A stretch of DNA of 64,000 nucleotides from Piscicola geometra (taxonomy: Eukaryota > Annelida > Clitellata > Hirudinida > Piscicolidae), in NCBI GenBank assembly GCA_943735955.1, contig OX030968.1, positions 118,501 through 182,500 of the forward strand, written 5' to 3'. Below the pieces are notes generated by a model, which worked only from the letters and a program-made list of their open reading frames with translations, ran no database searches and was not told where the DNA came from. Shown here piece after piece: positions 43,123-51,854 of the stretch. The position numbers were made by a program, and so were the translations under genes. Numbering within the stretch: position 1 is the stretch's first letter; each line of letters starts with the position of its first letter.

Positions 43123-43328
43123 AGGTGTTGGTTGATATAGACAGCAGTTAAAATAAAATTGTTTCAATCTTATCGTCTCTTATAAGGCCTTATTTTCGTT
43201 TCACAAAAATTGAAACTCGATGTCTCACGCTAGTTAACTCTTGTATATTCTATAGGTATAGGCATGCTTCGAAACTCAAGATAATAAAGTTTCAAATGGC
43301 AACTCTTGTCAAATGAACTTATTTTGAG
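43123..43328 (+). other. Intergenic spacer, copy 1, array-proximal part
   Basis: A/T-rich non-repeat DNA of 206 bp begins directly at the array junction with AGGTGTTGGTTGATATAG. It recurs nearly unchanged at 63019-63225, so it belongs to the repeating unit. I recognise no gene. It holds a perfect 12-bp palindrome (43182-43193) and a short inverted repeat, GAAACT/AGTTTC, in its distal third. Its place between array and ETS-like region fits rDNA intergenic spacer, where a Pol I promoter would be expected further downstream. Confidence 0.75.
43182..43193. other. Perfect 12-bp palindrome ATAAGGCCTTAT
   Basis: ATAAGGCCTTAT is self-complementary in copy 1. In copy 2 the same site reads ATACGGCCTTAT, so the palindrome is broken there. 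No function is evident; it could be a dimeric protein site or chance. Confidence 0.5.
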
Positions 43329-43496
43329 TTTGTCTCATGATTGAACGAAAGAATTTTTAACATTTTTATTTTAAAAATTTTTCACCGGCAATGAAATTCC
43401 ACGCTAGGCCGAGATCCTCGCCGCTCCGGTCGAATGCGCGAGAAAACATGCCTTCACCGGCTTGGGTCCCATTGAAACGCGATTATAATCTGTAAA
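43329..43496 (+). repeat. 168-bp spacer element, copy a
   Basis: The element starts TTTGTCTCATGATTG and ends ATAATCTGTAAA. It occurs again just past the 18S fragment (44074-44242), in the second unit (63226-63393), and in part at the window end (63971-64000). The middle is G/C-richer (43405-43470) after an A/T tract. It directly precedes the ETS-like region here. Duplicated spacer elements near the promoter are common in animal rDNA (spacer promoters), which is one possible meaning; no promoter consensus can be asserted. Confidence 0.85.
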
Positions 43497-43525
43497 CGAT
43501 TATAAAAAGACTGACCGATCAAATA

Positions 43526-43553
43526 TTTTGAGCTCGAAACGAGTTTCTCAAAA
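43526..43553 (+). other. Hairpin, two-part stem in ETS-like region
   Basis: TTTTGAG (43526-43532) pairs with CTCAAAA (43547-43553), and inside it CTCG (43533-43536) pairs with CGAG (43540-43543) around an AAA loop, with TTT unpaired on one side. It is identical in copy 2 at 63423-63450. Confidence 0.6.
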
Positions 43554-43559
43554 AGCAAG

Positions 43560-43627
43560 TTGAACGTTTGTTATTCCCCACTGGCCTGATGCGCTGCTTA
43601 TTCGCTTAAGATAGGCTAACCGTTCAA
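43560..43627 (+). other. Long-range stem, shortened in copy 1
   Basis: TTGAACG (43560-43566) pairs with CGTTCAA (43621-43627), giving 7 bp. The next outer positions are G against G and A against G. In copy 2 the same stem is 9 bp, CCTTGAACG (63455-63463) with CGTTCAAGG (63518-63526), so two substitutions in copy 1 removed its outer pairs. Confidence 0.55.
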
Positions 43628-43676
43628 GGGGACGTCTATTATCGGCAATAAGCGCGTGATCTCCTATCATCATCAC

Positions 43677-43702
43677 TCGATCTCGGTAAAGCAGAGATTC
43701 GA
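43677..43702 (+). other. Hairpin with one-base bulge
   Basis: TCGATCTC (43677-43684) pairs with GAGA-t-TCGA (43694-43702), one T bulged, loop of nine bases. Copy 2 at 63574-63599 is the same. Confidence 0.5.
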
Positions 43703-43719
43703 AGCTGATAAATTATCTA

Positions 43720-43755
43720 CGATATAGCCGCTTTTACGAGCGGCGACGACTATCG
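43720..43755 (+). other. Hairpin with G/C-rich apex
   Basis: GCCGCT (43727-43732) pairs with AGCGGC (43739-43744) around TTTACG. Below an internal loop CGATA (43720-43724) pairs with TATCG (43751-43755). An A-A mismatch at 43719/43756 interrupts further pairing; in copy 2 that base is T and the lower stem becomes TTCGATA/TATCGAA (63615-63621 with 63648-63654). Confidence 0.55.
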
Positions 43756-43764
43756 AAGGCGACT

Positions 43765-43804
43765 AGAAGACTCGTCGACTTTAGGCCAGCGACGCTAGTC
43801 TTCT
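43765..43804 (+). other. 13-bp hairpin ending 11 bases before the 18S start
   Basis: AGAAGACT-CGTCG (43765-43777) pairs with CGACG (43790-43794) and, past a two-base CT bulge, AGTCTTCT (43797-43804). The loop is 12 bases. It is the strongest hairpin in the region and is unchanged in copy 2 (63662-63701). Its position suggests a pre-rRNA processing stem at the ETS/18S boundary (inference). Confidence 0.65.
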
Positions 43805-43815
43805 TGCTCGTGTAT

Positions 43816-44075
43816 TACCTGGTTGATCCTGCCAGTAGTTATATGCTTGTCTCAAAGATTCGGCTCGTGAATTTTGGTGACTCTGAATTAATAACGGCTG
43901 ATCGCACGACCTAGCGTCGGCGACAGATCTTTCAAGTGTGTGCCCTATCAACTTTCGATGGTATGTGATATGCTTACCATGGTTGTAACGGGTAACGGGG
44001 AATCAGGGTTTGATTCCGGAGAGGGAGCATGAGAAACGGCTACCACATCCAAGGAAGGCAGCAGGCGCGCAAATT
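43816..44075 (+). pseudogene. 18S rRNA 5' fragment with internal deletion, copy 1
   Basis: It starts with the universal eukaryotic SSU 5' end TACCTGGTTGATCCTGCCAG and keeps TATGCTTGTCTCAAAGATT. It then jumps at 43860/43861 to the region just before GGTGACTCTGA, so the usual AAGCCATGCATG and what follows, roughly 200 nt, are missing. Conserved blocks resume: CTATCAACTTTCGATGGTA, CGGGTAACGGGGAATCAGGG, GGCTACCACATCCAAGGAAG and GGCAGCAGGCGCGCAAATT. The match stops at AAATT, where canonical 18S continues ACCC, and passes into the 168-bp spacer element sharing TT. A full 18S is about 1.8 kb; this is 260 bp and lacks core helices, so it cannot form a small subunit. Copy 1 also departs from consensus where copy 2 does not, for example GGGTTTGATTCC. 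Confidence 0.93.
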
Positions 44076-44242
44076 TGTCTCATGATTGAACGAAAGATTT
44101 TTTAAAAACTTCATTTTTAAACATTTTTCACTGGCAATGAAATTCCACGCTAGGCCGAGATCCTCGCCGCTCCGGTCGAATGCGCGAGAAAACATGCTTT
44201 AATCGGCTTGGGTCCCATTGAAACGCGATTATAATCTGTAAA
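44074..44242 (+). repeat. 168-bp spacer element, copy b, past the 18S fragment
   Basis: It matches 43329-43496 from TTTGTCTCATGATTG to ATAATCTGTAAA at roughly 93% identity, with changes in the A/T tract and near 44198-44203. Copies a and b form direct repeats around the ETS-like segment and 18S fragment. After GTAAA the sequence differs from that after copy a, so GTAAA marks a breakpoint. The first two bases are shared with the end of the 18S fragment. Confidence 0.85.
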
Positions 44243-44421
44243 TTTACTCTTAATTTTCTAAGACTTTCAAGTTTTTCAACGGCATCCGCCGTCGCATCTC
44301 CTATCTCCCTCGATGACCGCTCACTTAGTGTATTAACAACTCGTTTCGATCTCATCGTCTATTTATCGTAATTAAATTTTTTTTTGCTTTATTCACCCCC
44401 CTTAGTTAAGGAAAAAGGGTA
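44243..44421. other. Unassigned spacer, 179 bp
   Basis: A/T-rich sequence with poly-T (about 44378-44387) and a C6 tract near 44396. It occurs only once in the window. I recognise no rRNA, promoter or coding content. A 75-codon minus-strand ORF overlaps it and the neighbouring element (44128-44355) but has no recognisable product. Confidence 0.5.
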
Positions 44422-44488
44422 GATATGACCCCGCGGGCTGTCTCCGGAAAACCAAAGATTTTTGATTCCGGGGGAAGTATGGTTGCAA
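44422..44488 (+). pseudogene. 18S rRNA internal fragment flush with array 2
   Basis: The 67 bases resemble the 18S stretch that in canonical genes reads ATGACCCGCCGGGCAGCTTC, then CCGGGAAACCAAAG, TTCCGGGGG and AGTATGGTTGCAAAGC. Here the retained blocks are ATATGACCCC, CCGGAAAACCAAAG, GATTCCGGGGGAAGTATGG and TTGCAA. It corresponds to roughly position 1,070-1,140 of a 1.8-kb 18S, far from the 5' fragment upstream. It is diverged from consensus, then stops at GCAA, where the minisatellite begins. It is an isolated relic and not part of a transcribable 18S gene. Its start is approximate. Confidence 0.85.
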
Positions 44489-45653
44489 GACGATGAAGAC
44501 GATGAAGACGATGAAGACGATGAAGACGATGAAGACGGTGAAAACGATGAAGACGATGAAGACGATGAAGACGATGAAGACGGTGAAGACGATGAAGACG
44601 ATGAAGACGATGAAGACGAACGATGAAGACGATGAAGACGAACGATGAAGACGATGAAGACGGTGAAGACGGTGAAGACGGTGAAGACGATGAAGACGAT
44701 GAAGACGGTGAAGACGAACGATGAAGACGTTGAAGACGGTGAAGACGATGAAGACGGTGAAGACGATGAAGACGGTGAAGACGATGAAGACGGTGAAGAC
44801 GATGAAGACGGTAAAGACGGTGAAGACGGTGAAGACAATGAAGACGGTGAAGACAATGAAGACTGTGAAGACGGTGAAGACGAACGATGAAGACGATGAA
44901 GACGGTGAAGACGATGAAGACGGTGAAGACGATGAAGACGGTGAAGACGATGAAGACGGTGAAGACGATGAAGACGGTGAAGACGATGAAGACGGTGAAG
45001 ACGATGAAGACGGTGAAGACGATGAAGACGATGAAGACGAACGATGAAGACGGTGAAGACGGTGAAGACGGTGAAGACGGTGAAGATGGTGAAGACGATT
45101 AAGACGGTGAAGACGGTGAAGACGAACGATGAAGACGGTGAAGACGATGAAGACGATGAAGACGATGGAGACGGTGAAGACGGTGAAGACGGTGAAGACG
45201 GTGAAGACGGTGAAAACGATGAAGACGGTGAAGACGATGAAGACGGTGAAGACGATGAAGACGGTGAAGACGATGAAGACGGTGAAGACGATGAAGACGA
45301 TGAAGACGGTGAAGACGATGAAGACGATGAAGACGGTGAAGACGATGAAGACGGTGAAGACGGTGAAGACGGTGAAAACGGTGAAGACGATGAAGACGAT
45401 GAAGACGGTGAAGACGATGAAGACGATGAAGACGAACGATGAAGACGATGAAGACGGTGAAGACGGTGAAGACGGTGAAGACGATGAAGACCGTTAAGAC
45501 GATGAAGACGGTGAAGACGATGAAGACGGTGAAGACGGTGAAGACGAACGATGAAGACGATGAAGACGGTGAAGACGATGAAGACGATGAAAACGGTGAA
45601 GACGATGAAGACGGTGAAGACGATGAAGACGGTGAAGACGGTGAAGACGAACG

Positions 45654-46606
45654 ATGAAGACGATGAAGACGGTGAAGACGATGAAGACGGTGAAGACGAT
45701 GAAGACGGTGAAGACGGTGAAGACGGTGAAGACGAACGATGAAGACGATGAAGACGGTGAAGACGATGAAGACGGTGAAGACGATGAAGACGGTGAAGAC
45801 GGTGAAGACGGTGAAGACGGTGAAGACGATGAAGACGGTGAAGACGATGAAGACGGTGAAGACAATGAAGACGGTGAAGACGATGAAGACGGTGAAGACG
45901 ATGAAGACTGTGGAGACGGTGAAGACGAACGATGAAGACGATGAAGACGAACGATGAAGACGATGAAGACGAACGATGAAGACGATGAAGACGGTGAAGA
46001 CGGTGAAGACGGTGAAGACGGTGAAGACGATGAAGACGATGAAGACGGTGAAGACGAACGATGAAGACGTTGAAGACGGTGAAGACGATGAAGACGGTGA
46101 AGACGATGAAGACGGTGAAGACGATGAAGACGGTGAAGACGATGAAGACGGTAAAGACGATGAAGACGGTGAAGACGATGAAGACTGTGAAGACGGTGAA
46201 GACGAACGATGAAGACGATGAAGACGGTGAAGACGATGAAGACGGTGAAGACGGTGAAGACGGTGAAGACGGTGAAGACGAACGATGAAGACGATGAAGA
46301 CGGTGAAGACGATGAAGACGGTGAAGACGATGAAGACGGTGAAGACGGTGAAGACGGTGAAGACGAACGATGAAGACGATGAAGACGGTGAAGACGATGA
46401 AGACGGTGAAGACGATGAAGACGGTGAAGACGGTGAAGACGGTGAAGACGGTGAAGACGATGAAGACGGTGAAGACGATGAAGACGGTGAAGACGATGAA
46501 GACGGTGAAGACGATGAAGACGGTGAAGACGATGAAGACTGTGGAGACGGTGAAGACGAACGATGAAGACGATGAAGACGAACGATGAAGACGATGAAGA
46601 CGAACG
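45654..46606 (+). repeat. 631-bp higher-order repeat, first copy
   Basis: The pattern 45654-45975 recurs from 46285 and the block at 45976 recurs at 46607, all at an offset of 631 bp, falling to 622 bp after one monomer is lost. Each ends with TGTGGAGAC and three close GAAC steps. Confidence 0.75.
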
Positions 46607-49600
46607 ATGAAGACGATGAAGACGGTGAAGACGGTGAAGACGGTGAAGACGATGAAGACGATGAAGACGGTGAAGACGAACGATGAAGACGTTGAAGACG
46701 GTGAAGACGATGAAGACGGTGAAGACGATGAAGACGGTGAAGACGATGAAGACGGTGAAGACGATGAAGACGGTAAAGACGATGAAGACGGTGAAGACGA
46801 TGAAGACTGTGAAGACGGTGAAGACGAACGATGAAGACGATGAAGACGGTGAAGACGATGAAGACGGTGAAGACGATGAAGACGGTGAAGACGATGAAGA
46901 CGGTGAAGACGATGAAGACGATGAAGACGAACGATGAAGACGGTGAAGACGGTGAAGTCGATGAAGACGATGAAGACGGTGAAGATGATGAAGACGGTGA
47001 AGACGAACGATGAAGACGATGAAGACGGTGAAGACGATGAAGACGATGAAAACAGTGAAGACGATGAAGACGGTGAAGACGATGAAGACGGTGAAGACGA
47101 TGAAGACGAACGATGAAGACGATGAAGACGGTGAAGACGATGAAGACGGTGAAGACGAACGATGAAGACGATGAAGACGGTGAAGACGATGAAGACGGTG
47201 AAGACGATGGAGACGGTGAAGACGGTGAAGACGGTGAAGACGATGAAGACGGTGAAGACAGTGAAGACGAACGATGAAGACGATGAAGACGGTGAAGACG
47301 ATGAAGACGGTGAAGACGATGAAGACGGTAAAGACGATGAAGACGGTGAAGACAATGAAGACGGTGAAGACAATGAAGACTGTGAAGACGGTGAAGACGA
47401 ACGATGAAGACGATGAAGACGGTGAAGACGATGAAGACGGTGAAGATGATGAAGACGGTGAAGACGATGAAGACGGTGAAGACGATGAAGACGATGAAGA
47501 CGAACGATGAAGACGGTGAAGACGGTGAAGACGGTGAAGACGAACGATGAAGACGATGAAGACGGTGAAGACGATGAAGACGGTGAAGACGATGAAGACG
47601 GTGAAGACGGTGAAGACGGTGAAGACGAACGATGAAGACGATGAAGACGGTGAAGACGATGAAGACGGTGAAGACGATGAAGACGGTGAAGACGGTGAAG
47701 ACGGTGAAGACGGTGAAGACGGTGAAGACGATGAAGACGGTGAAGACGATGAAGACGGTGAAGACGATGAAGACGGTGAAGACGATGAAGACGGTGAAGA
47801 CGATGAAGACTGTGGAGACGGTGAAGACGAACGATGAAGACGATGAAGACGAACGATGAAGACGATGAAGACGAACGATGAAGACGATGAAGACGGTGAA
47901 GACGGTGAAGACGGTGAAGACGATGAAGACGATGAAGACGGTGAAGACGAACGATGAAGACGTTGAAGACGGTGAAGACGATGAAGACGGTGAAGACGAT
48001 GAAGACGGTGAAGACGATGAAGACGGTGAAGACGATGAAGACGGTAAAGACGATGAAGACGGTGAAGACGATGAAGACTGTGAAGACGGTGAAGACGAAC
48101 GATGAAGACGATGAAGACGGTGAAGACGATGAAGACGGTGAAGACGGTGAAGACGGTGAAGACGAACGATGAAGACGATGAAGACGGTGAAGACGATGAA
48201 GACGGTGAAGACGATGAAGACGGTGAAGACGGTGAAGACGGTGAAGACGAACGATGAAGACGATGAAGACGGTGAAGACGATGAAGACGGTGAAGACGGT
48301 GAAGACGGTGAAGACGGTGAAGACGATGAAGACGGTGAAGACGATGAAGACGGTGAAGACGATGAAGACGGTGAAGACGATGAAGACGGTGAAGACGATG
48401 AAGACTGTGGAGACGGTGAAGACGAACGATGAAGACGATGAAGACGAACGATGAAGACGATGAAGACGAACGATGAAGACGATGAAGACGGTGAAGACGG
48501 TGAAGACGGTGAAGACGATGAAGACGATGAAGACGGTGAAGACGAACGATGAAGACGATGAAGACGGTGAAGACGAACGATGAAGACGTTGAAGACGGTG
48601 AAGACGATGAAGACGGTGAAGACGATGAAGACGGTGAAGACGATGAAGACGGTGAAGACGATGAAGACGGTAAAGACGATGAAGACGGTGAAGACGATGA
48701 AGACTGTGAAGACGGTGAAGACGAACGATGAAGACGATGAAGACGGTGAAGACGATGAAGACGGTGAAGACGGTGAAGACGGTGAAGACGGTGAAGACGA
48801 ACGATGAAGACGATGAAGACGGTGAAGACGATGAAGACGGTGAAGACGATGAAGACGGTGAAGACGGTGAAGACGGTGAAGACGAACGATGAAGACGATG
48901 AAGACGGTGAAGACGATGAAGACGGTGAAGACGATGAAGACGGTGAAGACGGTGAAGACGGTGAAGACGGTGAAGACGATGAAGACGGTGAAGACGATGA
49001 AGACGGTGAAGACGATGAAGACGGTGAAGACGATGAAGACGGTGAAGACGATGAAGACTGTGGAGACGGTGAAGACGAACGATGAAGACGATGAAGACGA
49101 ACGATGAAGACGATGAAGACGAACGATGAAGACGATGAAGACGGTGAAGACGGTGAAGACGGTGAAGACGATGAAGACGATGAAGACGGTGAAGACGAAC
49201 GATGAAGACGTTGAAGACGGTGAAGACGATGAAGACGGTGAAGACGATGAAGACGGTGAAGACGATGAAGACGGTGAAGACGATGAAGACGGTAAAGACG
49301 ATGAAGACGGTGAAGACGATGAAGACTGTGAAGACGGTGAAGACGAACGATGAAGACGATGAAGACGGTGAAGACGATGAAGACGGTGAAGACGATGAAG
49401 ACGGTGAAGACGATGAAGACGGTGAAGACGATGAAGACGATGAAGACGAACGATGAAGACGGTGAAGACGGTGAAGTCGATGAAGACGATGAAGACGGTG
49501 AAGATGATGAAGACGGTGAAGACGAACGATGAAGACGATGAAGACGGTGAAGACGATGAAGACGATGAAAACAGTGAAGACGATGAAGACGGTGAAGACG

Positions 49601-51536
49601 ATGAAGACGGTGAAGACGATGAAGACGAACGATGAAGACGATGAAGACGGTGAAGACGATGAAGACGGTGAAGACGAACGATGAAGACGATGAAGACGGT
49701 GAAGACGATGAAGACGGTGAAGACGATGGAGACGGTGAAGACGGTGAAGACGGTGAAGACGATGAAGACGGTGAAGACAGTGAAGACGAACGATGAAGAC
49801 GATGAAGACGGTGAAGACGATGAAGACGGTGAAGACGATGAAGACGGTAAAGACGATGAAGACGGTGAAGACAATGAAGACGGTGAAGACAATGAAGACT
49901 GTGAAGACGGTGAAGACGAACGATGAAGACGATGAAGACGGTGAAGACGATGAAGACGGTGAAGATGATGAAGACGGTGAAGACGATGAAGACGGTGAAG
50001 ACGATGAAGACGATGAAGACGAACGATGAAGACGGTGAAGACGGTGAAGACGGTGAAGACGAACGATGAAGACGATGAAGACGGTGAAGACGATGAAGAC
50101 GGTGAAGACGATGAAGACGGTGAAGACGGTGAAGACGGTGAAGACGAACGATGAAGACGATGAAGACGGTGAAGACGATGAAGACGGTGAAGACGATGAA
50201 GACGGTGAAGACGGTGAAGACGGTGAAGACGGTGAAGACGGTGAAGACGATGAAGACGGTGAAGACGATGAAGACGGTGAAGACGATGAAGACGGTGAAG
50301 ACGATGAAGACGGTGAAGACGATGAAGACTGTGGAGACGGTGAAGACGAACGATGAAGACGATGAAGACGAACGATGAAGACGATGAAGACGAACGATGA
50401 AGACGATGAAGACGAACGATGAAGACGATGAAGACGGTGAAGACGAACGATGAAGACGATGAAGACGGTGAAGACGAACGATGAAGACGTTGAAGACGGT
50501 GAAGACGATGAAGACGGTGAAGACGATGAAGACGGTGAAGACGATGAAGACGGTGAAGACGATGAAGACGGTAAAGACGATGAAGACGGTGAAGACGATG
50601 AAGACTGTGAAGACGGTGAAGACGAACGATGAAGACGATGAAGACGGTGAAGACGATGAAGACGGTGAAGACGGTGAAGACGGTGAAGACGGTGAAGACG
50701 AACGATGAAGACGATGAAGACGGTGAAGACGATGAAGACGGTGAAGACGATGAAGACGGTGAAGACGGTGAAGACGGTGAAGACGAACGATGAAGACGAT
50801 GAAGACGGTGAAGACGATGAAGACGGTGAAGACGATGAAGACGGTGAAGACGGTGAAGACGGTGAAGACGGTGAAGACGATGAAGACGGTGAAGACGATG
50901 AAGACGGTGAAGACGATGAAGACGGTGAAGACGATGAAGACGGTGAAGACGATGAAGACTGTGGAGACGGTGAAGACGAACGATGAAGACGATGAAGACG
51001 AACGATGAAGACGATGAAGACGAACGATGAAGACGATGAAGACGGTGAAGACGGTGAAGACGGTGAAGACGATGAAGACGATGAAGACGGTGAAGACGAA
51101 CGATGAAGACGTTGAAGACGGTGAAGACGATGAAGACGGTGAAGACGATGAAGACGGTGAAGACGATGAAGACGGTGAAGACGATGAAGACGGTAAAGAC
51201 GATGAAGACGGTGAAGACGATGAAGACTGTGAAGACGGTGAAGACGAACGATGAAGACGATGAAGACGGTGAAGACGATGAAGACGGTGAAGACGATGAA
51301 GACGGTGAAGACGATGAAGACGGTGAAGACGATGAAGACGATGAAGACGAACGATGAAGACGGTGAAGACGGTGAAGTCGATGAAGACGATGAAGACGGT
51401 GAAGATGATGAAGACGGTGAAGACGAACGATGAAGACGATGAAGACGGTGAAGACGATGAAGACGATGAAAACAGTGAAGACGATGAAGACGGTGAAGAC
51501 GATGAAGACGGTGAAGACGATGAAGACGAACGATGA
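46607..51536 (+). repeat. 2,519-bp higher-order repeat with a 1,901-bp deletion derivative
   Basis: The block at 46607-47859 recurs at 49126-50378 at a constant offset of 2,519 bp with the same variants, including GGTGAAGTC (about 46954 and 49473), GATGAAAACAGTGAAGAC and the GATGGAGAC monomers. Beyond 48549 the matching offset changes to 1,901 bp (48580 to 50481, 49126 to 51027), showing loss of 618 bp in the second copy. Confidence 0.85.
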
Positions 51537-51854
51537 AGACGATGAAGACGGTGAAGACGATGAAGACGGTGAAGACGAACGATGAAGACGATGAAGACGG
51601 TGAAGACGATGAAGACGGTGAAGACGATGGAGACGGTGAAGACGGTGAAGACGGTGAAGACGATGAAGACGGTGAAGACGGTGAAGACGGTGAAGACGGT
51701 GAAGACGATGAAGACGGTGAAGACGATGAAGACGGTGAAGACGATGAAGACGGTGAAGACGATGAAGACGGTGAAGACGATGAAGACTGTGGAGACGGTG
51801 AAGACGAACGATGAAGACGATGAAGACGAACGATGAAGACGATGAAGACGAACG

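Larger units (their letters stand above)
43497..43815 (+). promoter_or_regulatory. Putative promoter/5' external transcribed spacer, copy 1
   Basis: These 319 bp lie immediately before the 18S 5' end, where Pol I initiation and the 5' ETS sit in an rDNA unit. At least five inverted repeats are packed into it (43526-43553, 43560-43627, 43677-43702, 43720-43755, 43765-43804), as expected for a structured pre-rRNA leader. The transcription start cannot be read from sequence; a TATAAAAA string at 43501 is noted only. Copy 2 (63394-63712) has the same length with about four substitutions, three of which improve pairing there compared with copy 1. Confidence 0.65.

Noticed and set aside
42214..43140. 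Plus-strand acidic D/E/G or MKT-repeat ORFs, including the one reading through the array end into spacer
   Set aside because: One plus frame has TGA in every monomer and the +4 steps rotate frames, so ORFs are short and interchangeable. The readthrough tail is only a few codons of spacer.
43501..43508. TATAAAAA as a TATA box
   Set aside because: The region sits in a Pol I setting and is A/T-rich; a short match is not evidence of a Pol II promoter.
43816..44075. Functional 18S rRNA gene
   Set aside because: Only 260 bp remain, about 200 nt are missing inside, and the sequence ends near position 430 of a normal gene.
44128..44355. 75-codon minus-strand ORF over the 168-bp element and unassigned spacer
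   Set aside because: Part of it lies in a spacer element that recurs without the rest of the ORF, and the translation resembles nothing I recognise. Chance ORF.
44480..44520. Birth of the minisatellite from the 18S sequence after TTGCAA (canonical AGCTGAAAC resembles GATGAAGAC) or from GAAGACT in the ETS hairpin
   Set aside because: The resemblances are only a few bases long and expected by chance; no intermediate is visible.
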